Origin: Herbaspirillum sp. ST 5-3
GTDB taxonomy: Bacteria; Pseudomonadota; Gammaproteobacteria; Burkholderiales; Burkholderiaceae_D
Direction of reading: 5' to 3'
DNA length: 64,000 nt
NCBI RefSeq assembly: GCF_004804275.1
Contig: NZ_STGI01000006.1
Location: 186,001-250,000 of the forward strand
Position 1 is the stretch's first letter. Every line of letters starts with the position of its first letter. Position numbers and translations under genes: made by a program. Shown here one piece after another: positions 52,784 to 60,637 of this stretch. The notes under the pieces are model-generated. The model worked only from the letters and a program-made list of their open reading frames with translations, had not been told where the DNA came from and ran no database searches.

Positions 52784-53260
52784 TCAAAACGCAATCGGCT
52801 TGTGGACCCGCAATGCGCATGAGACAAGCTCCTCGAGTTCAGCGTGGAATAACCGAATGGCTTCCTCGTCCTCGGCGCATTCGGCGTGAACATGCGCCAG
52901 ACGCGCAACCTCAGCTTGAAGACCTAAAACGAGGTTCGTCTCGATGTAGTCACCAGTATGACTTCCGCTGTAAAGTACCCGATTTAGGAGAATCGGGAAA
53001 TCCGCCCACGTCTTCTTTACTTGTGCGCTCAGAGCCGAGACAAGACTGATGTTCCCAAGCCGCAACGAAAGTAGAACCCCGTCCAGATGCTCGCAGGCCT
53101 CGATGTTCCACTTATCAAAGTCCACTAGCAAGTTGATATCGCCAGCAGACGAGCACCGTGAGCCGTCCTCCGCGACGAACACTGACCACTCGGGCTTTGG
53201 TGCGGATTTAAGCCGCCCTAGCTCAAAGCAGTCGCAGTACACCGTAGCATCCAAACCCAT
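52784..53260 (-). CDS. Hypothetical protein, 158 aa
   Basis: A soluble protein starting MGLDATVYCDCFELGRLKSA and ending ELEELVSCALRVHKPIAF. The pattern (GLDATVYCDCFE..., ACEHLDGVLL, YSGSHTGDYI, LEELV..A...KPIAF) recalls a widespread unnamed family I have seen annotated only as hypothetical. Size and acidity would suit an immunity-type protein, but there is no toxin gene beside it. Confidence 0.6.
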   Translation of the reverse strand: MGLDATVYCDCFELGRLKSAPKPEWSVFVAEDGSRCSSAGDINLLVDFDKWNIEACEHLDGVLLSLRLGNISLVSALSAQVKKTWADFPILLNRVLYSGSHTGDYIETNLVLGLQAEVARLAHVHAECAEDEEAIRLFHAELEELVSCALRVHKPIAF

Positions 53261-53792
53261 GTCCGTGTTGTCTAATTTTAATTAATGTGAAAAAAATTCC
53301 GTGCGTCCCAGCATCCTGTCTACCTATCCCGCCGAACCGACCGGTTCACAAGCCTTGAAAAGACAGACAGCTTGCGCGCATTGCGACCCTCCCGCTTCCT
53401 TGCCGATTTCCCAGCACGACGACGCGAGAGCGTCAGGCCAACCATTGCGTTCGTAATGATTCACTGCAGTGTACGAATGGAGCGAACACTCGTCTATTGA
53501 GCGCGATGGTATATCCACTGCCCTGGCCTGCGCCATCCCATGGATATGAGCGGCAAGGCGCCGGGTTGTGCTTGAGCCGCAGGGGATTGATTTGGTGTTT
53601 TGGGAATAGAGCTTGTCCGCACATGATGGCCCGTCTGTCGTACGAAGCCGGGCTGCGCTTGAAGAAGCGCGCAGCGACATCGCGCGACGCGATCCTACTG
53701 GCTATCGGACATCGGCAACAAGCAGCGCAAGGCCGGATCCGGTTGCACATTCTGCAAACCGGTCCGGCCTTCTCCCTGCCGCACTGCTTGAC
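53261..53792. other. Intergenic stretch without a supported gene
   Basis: Several short open frames exist on both strands, but none has a ribosome site, a known motif or consistent third-position bias. It may contain decayed coding sequence. It marks the boundary between the AT-richer block and the ketoacyl synthase gene. Confidence 0.4.
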
Positions 53793-55016
53793 TTATTCCA
53801 CGGCGCGCGCGACCAGCACCGCGTTGTTGCCGCCGAAGGCAAATGAATTGGACATCACGGTCTTGAGGCGATCGACTGCACGCCCCTTGCCCGGCACGTA
53901 ATCCAGATCGCAATCCGGATCGCGCTCTTGCCAGAACGCGGTGGGCGGCACGGCGCGATGCTGCATGGCGAGTACCGAGGCGGCGAATTCGATCGCGCCG
54001 GTGGCGCCGATCGCATGCCCGTGCGAGGACTTGGTGGAGGACACCGGAATGGCGTGTGCGTAGTCGCCGAACACACGCTTGATGGAGCGCGTCTCCACCA
54101 CGTCGCCGACCATCGTTGCGGTGCCATGCGCATTGATGTAGTCGATATCCTGCGGTTCGACTTGCGCATCGCGCAGCGCTGCTTCGATCGCCCTGCTCTG
54201 TCCTGCTTCGTCCGGCTTGGTGATATGCGAGGCGTCGTTGCTCAGTCCGTAGCCGATGATCTCGGCCAAGATGCGCGCGCCGCGCCTAATCGCGCCGTCC
54301 ATTTCTTCCAGCACCACGATGCACGCGCCCTCGGCAATATGAAAACCGGTGCGGCCCTTGCTGAAAGGACGGCAGCCGGTGGAGGGTTCGCCCTGCGAGG
54401 TGGCCAGCACTTGCAGCGTTTGCCATTCGTTGATGACGCCGGGCGTGAGCATGCATTCCGCGCCGCCGGCCAGCACCGTGTCCAGATAGCCGTCCTTGAT
54501 GCGGCGGTAGGCGTCGCCGATGGCGATGGAGGACGAGGAACAGGCGGCGGAGAAGGTCTGGCATTCGCCATGGATGCCGTGCCGCATCGCGATCTGCGAG
54601 GCGGGCGCATGGTTCATCGCCAGCGGCACCGTCAGCAGGCGTTTCTTCTGCTCGGCCTTGAAGAAATTCCAGTAGGCGTTCTCCAGGCTTTCGGCGCCGC
54701 CCATGCCGGTGCCGAGGAACACCCCGCAGCGCGAGGTGTCTTCCGGCTTGAGACGCGCTGCATCGAGCGCGCGGTCCGACACCACCATCGCCATCTGCGA
54801 GACGCGATCCAGCGACAGCAGCTGGATCTTGCTGAAATGGCGGCTGGAATCGAATTCCACGCCGCCAACCTTGTGCACTTCGGGCAACCTGGCCGATCGC
54901 CGGATGCCGGAAACGCCGTCCATCAGATTCTGGAAGAAGGTGTTCGGCGTCTCGCCGACGCAGGTCATCAGGCCGATGCCGGTGACGGCAACACGCCGTC
55001 CCTGCCTGGCTAGCAT
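53793..55016 (-). CDS. Beta-ketoacyl-ACP synthase (FabF-like)
   Basis: 407 aa. Catalytic triad C159 (SAACSSSS), H297 (NAHGTATMVGD) and H332 (KSSHGHAIGATG) of the condensing enzymes, with the N-terminal VAVTGIGLMTCVG. It would elongate an acyl chain on a carrier protein by two carbons. It overlaps an ACP gene by seven bases and is separate from a complete fatty acid (fab) cluster, so a dedicated pathway is likely. Confidence 0.92.
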   Translation of the reverse strand: MLARQGRRVAVTGIGLMTCVGETPNTFFQNLMDGVSGIRRSARLPEVHKVGGVEFDSSRHFSKIQLLSLDRVSQMAMVVSDRALDAARLKPEDTSRCGVFLGTGMGGAESLENAYWNFFKAEQKKRLLTVPLAMNHAPASQIAMRHGIHGECQTFSAACSSSSIAIGDAYRRIKDGYLDTVLAGGAECMLTPGVINEWQTLQVLATSQGEPSTGCRPFSKGRTGFHIAEGACIVVLEEMDGAIRRGARILAEIIGYGLSNDASHITKPDEAGQSRAIEAALRDAQVEPQDIDYINAHGTATMVGDVVETRSIKRVFGDYAHAIPVSSTKSSHGHAIGATGAIEFAASVLAMQHRAVPPTAFWQERDPDCDLDYVPGKGRAVDRLKTVMSNSFAFGGNNAVLVARAVE

Positions 55017-55288
55017 TGTTGTGCCTCGGGATGCAGCATGGATGCGGCCGGCATCAGTTGCAGCATCTGTTTGGCGAGTTCGGTCAGGTTGGTGGGATAG
55101 TCGGTGCTGCTGAGGTTGTCGAATTTCACGTTGAATTCATCTTCCAGCATGAAGATGACTTCGGCCATGGTCAGCGAATCGTAGTCGAGCTCGCTAAAAG
55201 GGGTGTCGGACATGAGCTTTTGCTTGTCCGTTTCCAGGTTCTTCTCCAGGCAGGCAGCGATTTTTTCCTTGATATTGGCGAGTTGCAT
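55010..55288 (-). CDS. Acyl carrier protein
   Basis: 92 aa. The phosphopantetheine site is Ser38 in ELDYDSLTMAEVIFML, with the usual four-helix pattern around it. The C-terminal 12 residues are an extension past the usual ACP end. It is the first gene of the pair with the ketoacyl synthase, with overlapping ends, suggesting matched expression. Confidence 0.92.
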   Translation of the reverse strand: MQLANIKEKIAACLEKNLETDKQKLMSDTPFSELDYDSLTMAEVIFMLEDEFNVKFDNLSSTDYPTNLTELAKQMLQLMPAASMLHPEAQQC

Positions 55289-55525
55289 GTTGTCTCCACG
55301 ATTTTTGTAGGCGGGGTTTCAGGCAGTTTGCGCGTCCGCGAAACTATTCCTTGGAAGAAAATATCATTGCAATCATCACCAACTTTGATCCCCGACAAGC
55401 TATCCGAGGGAAAAACAGGGCATGGCTTCCAGGGTCAAGTCTTGGTTTCCAGGGTCAAGCCGCGTCGGCAGAATTGCGCGCGCCGTTGCATAATCTTGTC
55501 TTCACAAGTCAACCCCGGAACACGC

Positions 55526-56176
55526 ATGAGCTTCACTACCTGGATCACTTTCCTCGTCGCCGCCTGCATCATCGCCGTCTCCCCCGGTTCGGGCGCGGTG
55601 CTGTCGATGTCGCACGGCCTCGCCTACGGCGTCAGGAAGACGACCGGCACCATCCTCGGCCTGCAGCTCGGATTGCTGCTGGTGCTGTTCATCGCCGGCG
55701 CAGGCGTCGGCTCCATCCTGCTGGCGTCGGAAGTCGCCTTCAACGTGGTCAAGACGGTCGGCGCGCTGTACCTGATCTATCTCGGTTTCAGCCAGTGGCG
55801 GGCCAAGGTGCAGGTGCAATCCGACCAGCCCCAGCGCGCTCCGGTGACGGCGTGCACCGAAGTGCCGCAGCTGCGCAAGCGCCTGCTGACCGGTTTCCTG
55901 ACCAATGCCACCAATCCGAAGGGCATCATCTTCATGGTCGCGGTGCTGCCGCAATTCATCGCGCACACTGCGCCACTGCTGCCGCAGTTGCTGATCCTGG
56001 CGGCGACCATGTGCGCGGTCGATCTCGCCGTAATGCACGGCTACGCGTTCGCGGCGTCCTCGATGCAGCGCTTTTTCCGCAATGCGCATGCGGTGAAAAA
56101 ACAGAACATGTTTTTCGGCAGCGTATTGATGGCGGTCGGCGCGGCGCTGTTCTTCGTCAAGCGCAATCCAACCTGA
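55526..56176 (+). CDS. LysE/RhtB family exporter
   Basis: 216 aa with six hydrophobic segments, the VSPGSGAVLSMSHGLAYG motif and FLTNATNPKGIIFMVAVLPQFI, the RhtB homoserine/threonine exporter pattern. It is divergent from the ACP gene and ends in a short palindrome shared with the convergent zinc-ribbon gene. Substrate unknown. Confidence 0.9.
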   Translation: MSFTTWITFLVAACIIAVSPGSGAVLSMSHGLAYGVRKTTGTILGLQLGLLLVLFIAGAGVGSILLASEVAFNVVKTVGALYLIYLGFSQWRAKVQVQSDQPQRAPVTACTEVPQLRKRLLTGFLTNATNPKGIIFMVAVLPQFIAHTAPLLPQLLILAATMCAVDLAVMHGYAFAASSMQRFFRNAHAVKKQNMFFGSVLMAVGAALFFVKRNPT

Positions 56177-56187
56177 CAGGCTGCTAA
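56177..56187. repeat. CAGGCTGCTAA, shared junction motif
   Basis: Identical to 309-319. It begins on the base after the exporter's stop and its CTA supplies the minus-strand gene's stop. See the element at 60510-60637. Confidence 0.5.
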
Positions 56188-56405
56188 AGTTGTCGCGTGG
56201 TGTGCCGCCACACCGCGTCCGGCTCGCTGCGGGCGACATTGCGTTCCCAGCGAGCGCCGCAGGCGCGGCACACGTAATATTCGACATGGCCGGTGGCGGT
56301 GCCGCCGAAATTGATGCCGGCCTGCGAGTGCAGCAGCAAGTTGGCATGCGGCGAGACGACGGCATTCTTGCCGCCGAGCGCCTTGCAGTCAGCGCACTCT
56401 TCCAT
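56184..56405 (-). CDS. Small zinc-ribbon-like protein
   Basis: 73 aa from an ATG with GAGGAGG upstream. Two Cys pairs (MEECADC and YYVCRACGARW) frame the chain and likely bind one zinc. It is soluble. The central NFGGTATGHVEYYVC part suggests a small nucleic-acid- or protein-binding module. Not assigned to a named family. Confidence 0.65.
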   Translation of the reverse strand: MEECADCKALGGKNAVVSPHANLLLHSQAGINFGGTATGHVEYYVCRACGARWERNVARSEPDAVWRHTTRQL

Positions 56406-56725
56406 CTGCACCTCCTCGCGTGAAAAAGCCACATCCCGTGACGACATCCTGTATTGACCTTGCGAGCCCCGGCTTGTGCCGCATCAGGCCGCGGATTTGA
56501 ATCGCCTCAATCTCTGGTGCCTGCTTTTCCAGCAAGCATTTTCCCTGCCACAAGCTGTTGTATTTTCACCGTCTTGCATCCGGTTCGCGTGAGATGGATC
56601 AACCTCCTGCGCAGCGCGACCGACGAAAGTTAACCCCGTCTTATCGACCGTCGGCCGAAGCGCTTGCCGCCTGAAGGCAAGCGTCATCCCGGCGTATTTC
56701 CCTCAACGACAAAAAAGGAAACCGC

Positions 56726-57337
56726 ATGAGTGCAATCGACGCAAAGGAAAGTACTGTGCAACTGGATAACGGCCATGCCGACAATGATCAGCACGCTCCC
56801 GCAAGCGCGGCAGCGGACGCGGTCAGGGAAGGCATTGTCAGCCGCCTGTCCGGCGTCAAGGCGATCGACGCCGATATCGTGATCGTGGTCAAGGCCACGG
56901 TCGCGGATGCGCTGAAGGCCGGAGGCAGCGCAGCGCATCAGCTGACCAAGCTCATTCACGATGTCGTGCGCGGCGCGATCCAGGCGGTGGAACAGCTCGG
57001 CCTCGACCTCGCCACGAGCATGAAGAGCGTGGCCAAGGGCATCGTGCTGGGCGTGCATGAAGTGGGCGGCGACGTCATCACCGCCTCCGCCGAAACCGCG
57101 CACGCGATCATCCTGCATGTCGCATCGGTTGGCGTCGATGCCGGCACGGCGGCGCGGCGTGCGGCCGAAGGCAGCATCGAGGGCGTCGGCAGAATCAGCA
57201 AGCTGGCGATCAAGACCATCAAGGATGTGGCGCTCGGAGTCAGTGACGGCATTGGACAGGTGGTCGGTGCGGTGTTGCCGGTCGCGGTGCGCCAGCATGT
57301 GGTGGATGCGGCACCGGCGAGCGCGAATAGCGATTGA
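56726..57337 (+). CDS. Ala/Val-rich helical protein, unknown
   Basis: 203 aa from an ATG with AAGGAA. The first 30 residues are polar. Then come long amphipathic helices rich in Ala, Val, Gly and Ile (VKATVADALKAGGSAAHQL, VARHVVDAAP-type ends) with no signal peptide or cysteines. Composition resembles phasin or coiled-coil granule- or envelope-associated proteins, but no specific family is recognised. Confidence 0.55.
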   Translation: MSAIDAKESTVQLDNGHADNDQHAPASAAADAVREGIVSRLSGVKAIDADIVIVVKATVADALKAGGSAAHQLTKLIHDVVRGAIQAVEQLGLDLATSMKSVAKGIVLGVHEVGGDVITASAETAHAIILHVASVGVDAGTAARRAAEGSIEGVGRISKLAIKTIKDVALGVSDGIGQVVGAVLPVAVRQHVVDAAPASANSD

Positions 57338-57423
57338 TATCCGCCCGAATGCATCACTGAACGCAGCAAAGCCTTCGCCTTCCCGGCGCATGGCATTTGC
57401 TGCATCAGCGGTGTCAGTCCGAA

Positions 57424-57627
57424 TCAGGAATGGCAATGCGGCGCGCAGTCGATGCAACCGTTCGCGGTGGGATACAGGCGCAGCGCCTCGGCCATCGCTC
57501 CGTAGCAGGAGACAAAGTCGCCCAGGAACTGCTTGTCGTCCGCAAGCGCCAACCGAGGGCAGTCGTGCTTGTGCACTTCGTGATCGCCGTTCGCTTCAGC
57601 ATGTCTGTTCACGTAGTAACTGGCCAT
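57424..57627 (-). CDS. Small Cys/His-rich protein
   Basis: 67 aa from an ATG five bases after AGGAGG. The pattern YYVNRHAEANGDHEVHKHDC, then LGDFVSCYGAMAEA, and NGCIDCAPHCHS matches a recurring small-protein family with a conserved NGDHEVH segment and C-terminal CxxC/CxxxC cluster. Metal binding is likely; function unknown. Confidence 0.72.
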   Translation of the reverse strand: MASYYVNRHAEANGDHEVHKHDCPRLALADDKQFLGDFVSCYGAMAEALRLYPTANGCIDCAPHCHS

Positions 57628-57797
57628 GTCGACCTCCTGTTTTCCGTGCGGATCGCGCACTTGAGCGGAGCGTGAAATACGATGTTGTCGATGTTGTTCC
57701 AACGCACGTAGTCCATTCGGCATTTAACGCGCTTTCTTGCCGTTTGGCACACCGATCGAGAGAGGAAAAATGATTTTGCTTGATCCAGAACAGCTTG

Positions 57798-58418
57798 CTA
57801 ACGCAGCGTGAATTCCTCATCGCGCCGCGCGATGCGGCCCTCACGTTCCAGCGCCGCCAGGGCCCGGTACAAGGCCTCGTGCGTGAGTCCGATTTCTTCC
57901 GCAAAGCGCTTGAGCGTCGCGTCCGGCTTCCATGTCCCGCTCGCGTCGCAACGCAGCCGCAAGGCTTGCAGAACGCGTTCGGGCGCCGAGTGGATGCGGC
58001 TGAGTTCAAGCCGGGTGCGCAGGCCCTGCACGCGCTGCGCAAGTTCGGCGGCGAATGCCCACAGCGCGTCCGGGTCCTGTCTTAGCGCGTGTTGCAACGC
58101 GGCCTTGGGATAGACCAGCACTTCGGAGCGCTGCAGCGCAATGGCATCGCAATGGTAGCGCTCTGAAAAGAGCGAAGCTTCCGCGAACAATTCACCGGCG
58201 CGCACCGTGTGCATCGGCATGTCGGCGCCGCCCGGCGTCGAGCGCAACAGGCGAATGCGGCCTGTCGCCAGCCGGAACATGCCGAAGGATTTGTCGCCCT
58301 GGCGAAACAGCATGTCGCCGGCTTCGAGACGGCGAGCATCCGGTTTCACATTGGCGAAACAGGCAGGCAAGGATGCCGCCGTGGGCGCATCATCGGGAAT
58401 GGGTGATTTTTTGGCCAT
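57798..58418 (-). CDS. Crp/Fnr family transcriptional regulator
   Basis: 206 aa. A cyclic-nucleotide-type beta-roll (FRQGDKSFGMFRLATGRIRLL) and a C-terminal winged helix (TLKRFAEEIGLTHEALYRALAALEREGRI). The four cysteines of canonical Fnr are absent, so an iron-sulfur sensor is unlikely; effector unknown. The gene's own start codon lies inside a perfect 20-bp palindrome. Confidence 0.88.
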   Translation of the reverse strand: MAKKSPIPDDAPTAASLPACFANVKPDARRLEAGDMLFRQGDKSFGMFRLATGRIRLLRSTPGGADMPMHTVRAGELFAEASLFSERYHCDAIALQRSEVLVYPKAALQHALRQDPDALWAFAAELAQRVQGLRTRLELSRIHSAPERVLQALRLRCDASGTWKPDATLKRFAEEIGLTHEALYRALAALEREGRIARRDEEFTLR

Positions 58419-58435
58419 ATGATTGCAATCATATG
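58416..58435. promoter_or_regulatory. Crp/Fnr-type palindrome on the regulator's start codon
   Basis: CATATGATTGCAATCATATG is a perfect 20-base palindrome. Its core TGAT-N4-ATCA is the half-site pattern of Crp/Fnr proteins. It covers the ATG of the crp-like gene, fitting autorepression, and lies 55 bp ahead of the rightward gene. Confidence 0.7.
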
Positions 58436-58489
58436 CGCCGCCCAGCCGCTGGGCAATAATGCGCTCTCACCGCGTGAAGGAGACACCGC

Positions 58490-59044
58490 ATGAAAACCCT
58501 TATTTTCACACTGGCGCTCGCCATTTCCTCGATTCCCGCCTGCGCGCAGCACATGCATCCGCAGGCGGCGCCGGATGCGCCCTCGCCGGCCATGCAGCAC
58601 GCGCATTCCCCCTACGCGGGCATGCAGGGCCGCAGCATCAAAGCGCTGTCCGAACAGCAGCTCAACGATCTGCGTGCCGGCAAGGGCATGGCGCTCGCGC
58701 TGCCGGCGGAGCTCAATGGCTATCCAGGGCCTGCGCATGTGCTCGAACTGGCAGCGCCGCTCGGCCTGAGCGATGCGCAGAAACGCAAGACGCAAGCCTT
58801 GTTTGACCAGATGCAGTCGGAAACGAAAACGCTCGGTGCAGCCTTGATCGCCGCCGAACACGAACTCGACCGCCTGTTCAGCGAAAGAAAGGTCAGCGCC
58901 GAATCGCTTGAGCAGGCAACGGCAAACGCGGCGCAGGCGCAAGGCCGCTTGCGTGCGGCGCACCTGCGTTATCACGTGAGCATGCTCGATGTACTGAACC
59001 CCGAACAAGTCAACATGTACATGCACTTGCGCGGGTACAATTGA
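58490..59044 (+). CDS. Periplasmic Spy/CpxP-like protein
   Basis: 184 aa from an ATG after AAGGAG. The signal peptide (MKTLIFTLALAISSIPACA) precedes a His/Met-rich linker, then a helical domain with LSEQQLNDLRAGKGMALALP and LNPEQVNMYMHLRG. The LTxxQ-like motif points to the Spy/CpxP family, which binds unfolded proteins or metals. Divergent from the crp-like gene and possibly its target. Confidence 0.75.
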   Translation: MKTLIFTLALAISSIPACAQHMHPQAAPDAPSPAMQHAHSPYAGMQGRSIKALSEQQLNDLRAGKGMALALPAELNGYPGPAHVLELAAPLGLSDAQKRKTQALFDQMQSETKTLGAALIAAEHELDRLFSERKVSAESLEQATANAAQAQGRLRAAHLRYHVSMLDVLNPEQVNMYMHLRGYN

Positions 59045-59209
59045 TTCTGGCGGGCCCCATCGTCTTGACCCTGTTGTCATTCACGTGAAGGCTTCCTTTC
59101 TCCACTGCCAAAACCTTGGCTGGTCCGCATCGCTGGAACAGATCGACCGCTTGGCCAAACTTTTCGGTGCTGGTGTTGTCAGGCATCATGTTTGGCGGAT
59201 TGAAGAGAA

Positions 59210-59863
59210 ATGATGAAGATACTCACGAAACTGGTTTTCCTGGCCACGTTGGCCTTGGGCACGCTTGCCTTCGCCGCGCCGGCACCTTCCGAAGAAGCGC
59301 CGGACGTCTTGATCAAGCGCATCACGATGGAAGTCCTGGATACCGCGAGGACGGACAAGGCGATAAAGGCCGGCGACCGGCGCCGCATCCACCAACTGGT
59401 CGACAACCTGATCCTGCCGCACATCGATTTCGAGCGCACCACCGAGCTCACGCTCGGACGCCACTGGCGCGAAGCGACGCCGCAGCAGCGCGCACAAGTG
59501 ACCAAGGAATTCCGCGCGCTCCTGATGTACACCTATGCGGGCGCGCTGTCGCAGGTGGGCGACCAGAAGGTGGTGTTCCGACCGCTGCGCGCCGAGCCGG
59601 GCGCCACCGAAGTCGAGGTCCGGTTCGATGTGCTGCAGCCGCGCAATCCCGATCCGGTCCAGGTCACCTATCGCGTGTACAAGACGCCGGATGGCTGGAA
59701 GGTGTACGACGTCAACGTGCTGGGCGTATGGCTGATCGAAACCTACAAGGAAAGCTTCTCGGCGGAGATCGCCAATGGCGGCATCGACGGCTTGATCCGT
59801 ACGCTGTCTGAAAAAAACAAGCGCCTCGCCGCGCAGCCACCGCAGGACGGCAAGGCCTCGTGA
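59210..59863 (+). CDS. MlaC/Ttg2D-like phospholipid-binding protein
   Basis: 217 aa; ATGATG gives two near-equal starts. Signal peptide (KILTKLVFLATLALGTLAFA), then DNLILPHIDFERTTELTLGRHWREATPQQ, FRALLMYTYAGAL and GWKVYDVNVLGVWLIETYKE, the MlaC fold. MlaC carries phospholipid between outer and inner membranes. No mlaFED genes are here, so this is an orphan copy. Confidence 0.88.
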   Translation: MMKILTKLVFLATLALGTLAFAAPAPSEEAPDVLIKRITMEVLDTARTDKAIKAGDRRRIHQLVDNLILPHIDFERTTELTLGRHWREATPQQRAQVTKEFRALLMYTYAGALSQVGDQKVVFRPLRAEPGATEVEVRFDVLQPRNPDPVQVTYRVYKTPDGWKVYDVNVLGVWLIETYKESFSAEIANGGIDGLIRTLSEKNKRLAAQPPQDGKAS

Positions 59864-60023
59864 TCCGGCCGGCAGCGACGCGTTCGCCGCAAGCTGTCCT
59901 GGATCAAGAATGCGGCATTCCCCTCGACCGCAAGCTGCCCTACCATGAGGAAGAAGCATTGATCGACGCGCGGCACGGCCTCGCTCCGACAGGCCGCCGG
60001 CGTCCCGCTTCATGGAGGTCCAC

Positions 60024-60506
60024 ATGTCCAATGCAATGCCAACACGCGGCGATGCCCGCATCGCCCGCAAGCTGATTTCTCTTGCTGTTCTTGTCATGGG
60101 CGCCGCGTTGTCCGCGTACTCGCCGGCGCAAGGCAGCAAGTCATCCGACATCGAGGCGCGTTATCAGAGCGAGCGCGCGGCATGCGACAAGGCGCCGCCG
60201 AGCCAGGACCGCGCGGCATGCCTGCGCGAAGCTGCCGCCGCGAGAGCGGAAGCGCGGCACGGACAGCTCAACGACGCGCAGACCACTTACGAGCAGAACG
60301 CACTCGCCCGCTGCGAAGCCCTGCCCGCGGAAGAACGCGACGCCTGCCAACGCCGTACGCGCGGTGAAGGCGTCACCAGCGGCAGCGTGTCCGAAGGCGG
60401 CATCTACCGCGAATACAAGGAAGTCACCCTGCCGCCCGCGACCTCGGCGCCGGATGCCGCGCCAGACAACAAGGCGGGCGAAGCGCCGAGCGGCGGCAAG
60501 CAGTAG
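60024..60506 (+). CDS. Exported Cys-containing protein, unknown
   Basis: 160 aa from an ATG five bases after GGAGG. Signal peptide or anchor (KLISLAVLVMGAALSAYSPAQG) precedes a helical part with paired motifs SERAACDKAPPSQDRAACLREAA and ARCEALPAEERDACQRR, four cysteines likely forming two disulfides. The Pro/Ala-rich tail is probably disordered. It ends four bases before a large inverted repeat. Confidence 0.6.
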   Translation: MSNAMPTRGDARIARKLISLAVLVMGAALSAYSPAQGSKSSDIEARYQSERAACDKAPPSQDRAACLREAAAARAEARHGQLNDAQTTYEQNALARCEALPAEERDACQRRTRGEGVTSGSVSEGGIYREYKEVTLPPATSAPDAAPDNKAGEAPSGGKQ

Positions 60507-60509
60507 TGC

Positions 60510-60637
60510 TAGCAGGCTGTTGAAAAACGTAGCGAGCGGGCCGAGACTGGGACCGAGGAGCGGACGCGTACGCCTGTACGCAGAGCACCGCAGGCCCCAG
60601 GATCGGCCCGCGCAGTAGTTTTTCAACAGCCTGCTAG
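60510..60637. repeat. 128-bp inverted-repeat element at a convergent junction
   Basis: Perfect 20-base arms CTAGCAGGCTGTTGAAAAAC and GTTTTTCAACAGCCTGCTAG enclose an 88-base GC-rich core that can pair further (GCGAGCGGGCCGA with TCGGCCCGCGC). The left arm starts four bases after one stop, and the right arm supplies the other gene's stop. It would make a strong bidirectional hairpin and resembles a repetitive miniature element. Confidence 0.85.

Noticed and set aside
53324-53901. Several short frames on both strands between 53.3 and 53.9 kb.
   Set aside because: They overlap each other, have no ribosome site or known motif, and partly run antisense into the ketoacyl synthase gene. Decayed coding sequence is possible but could not be shown.
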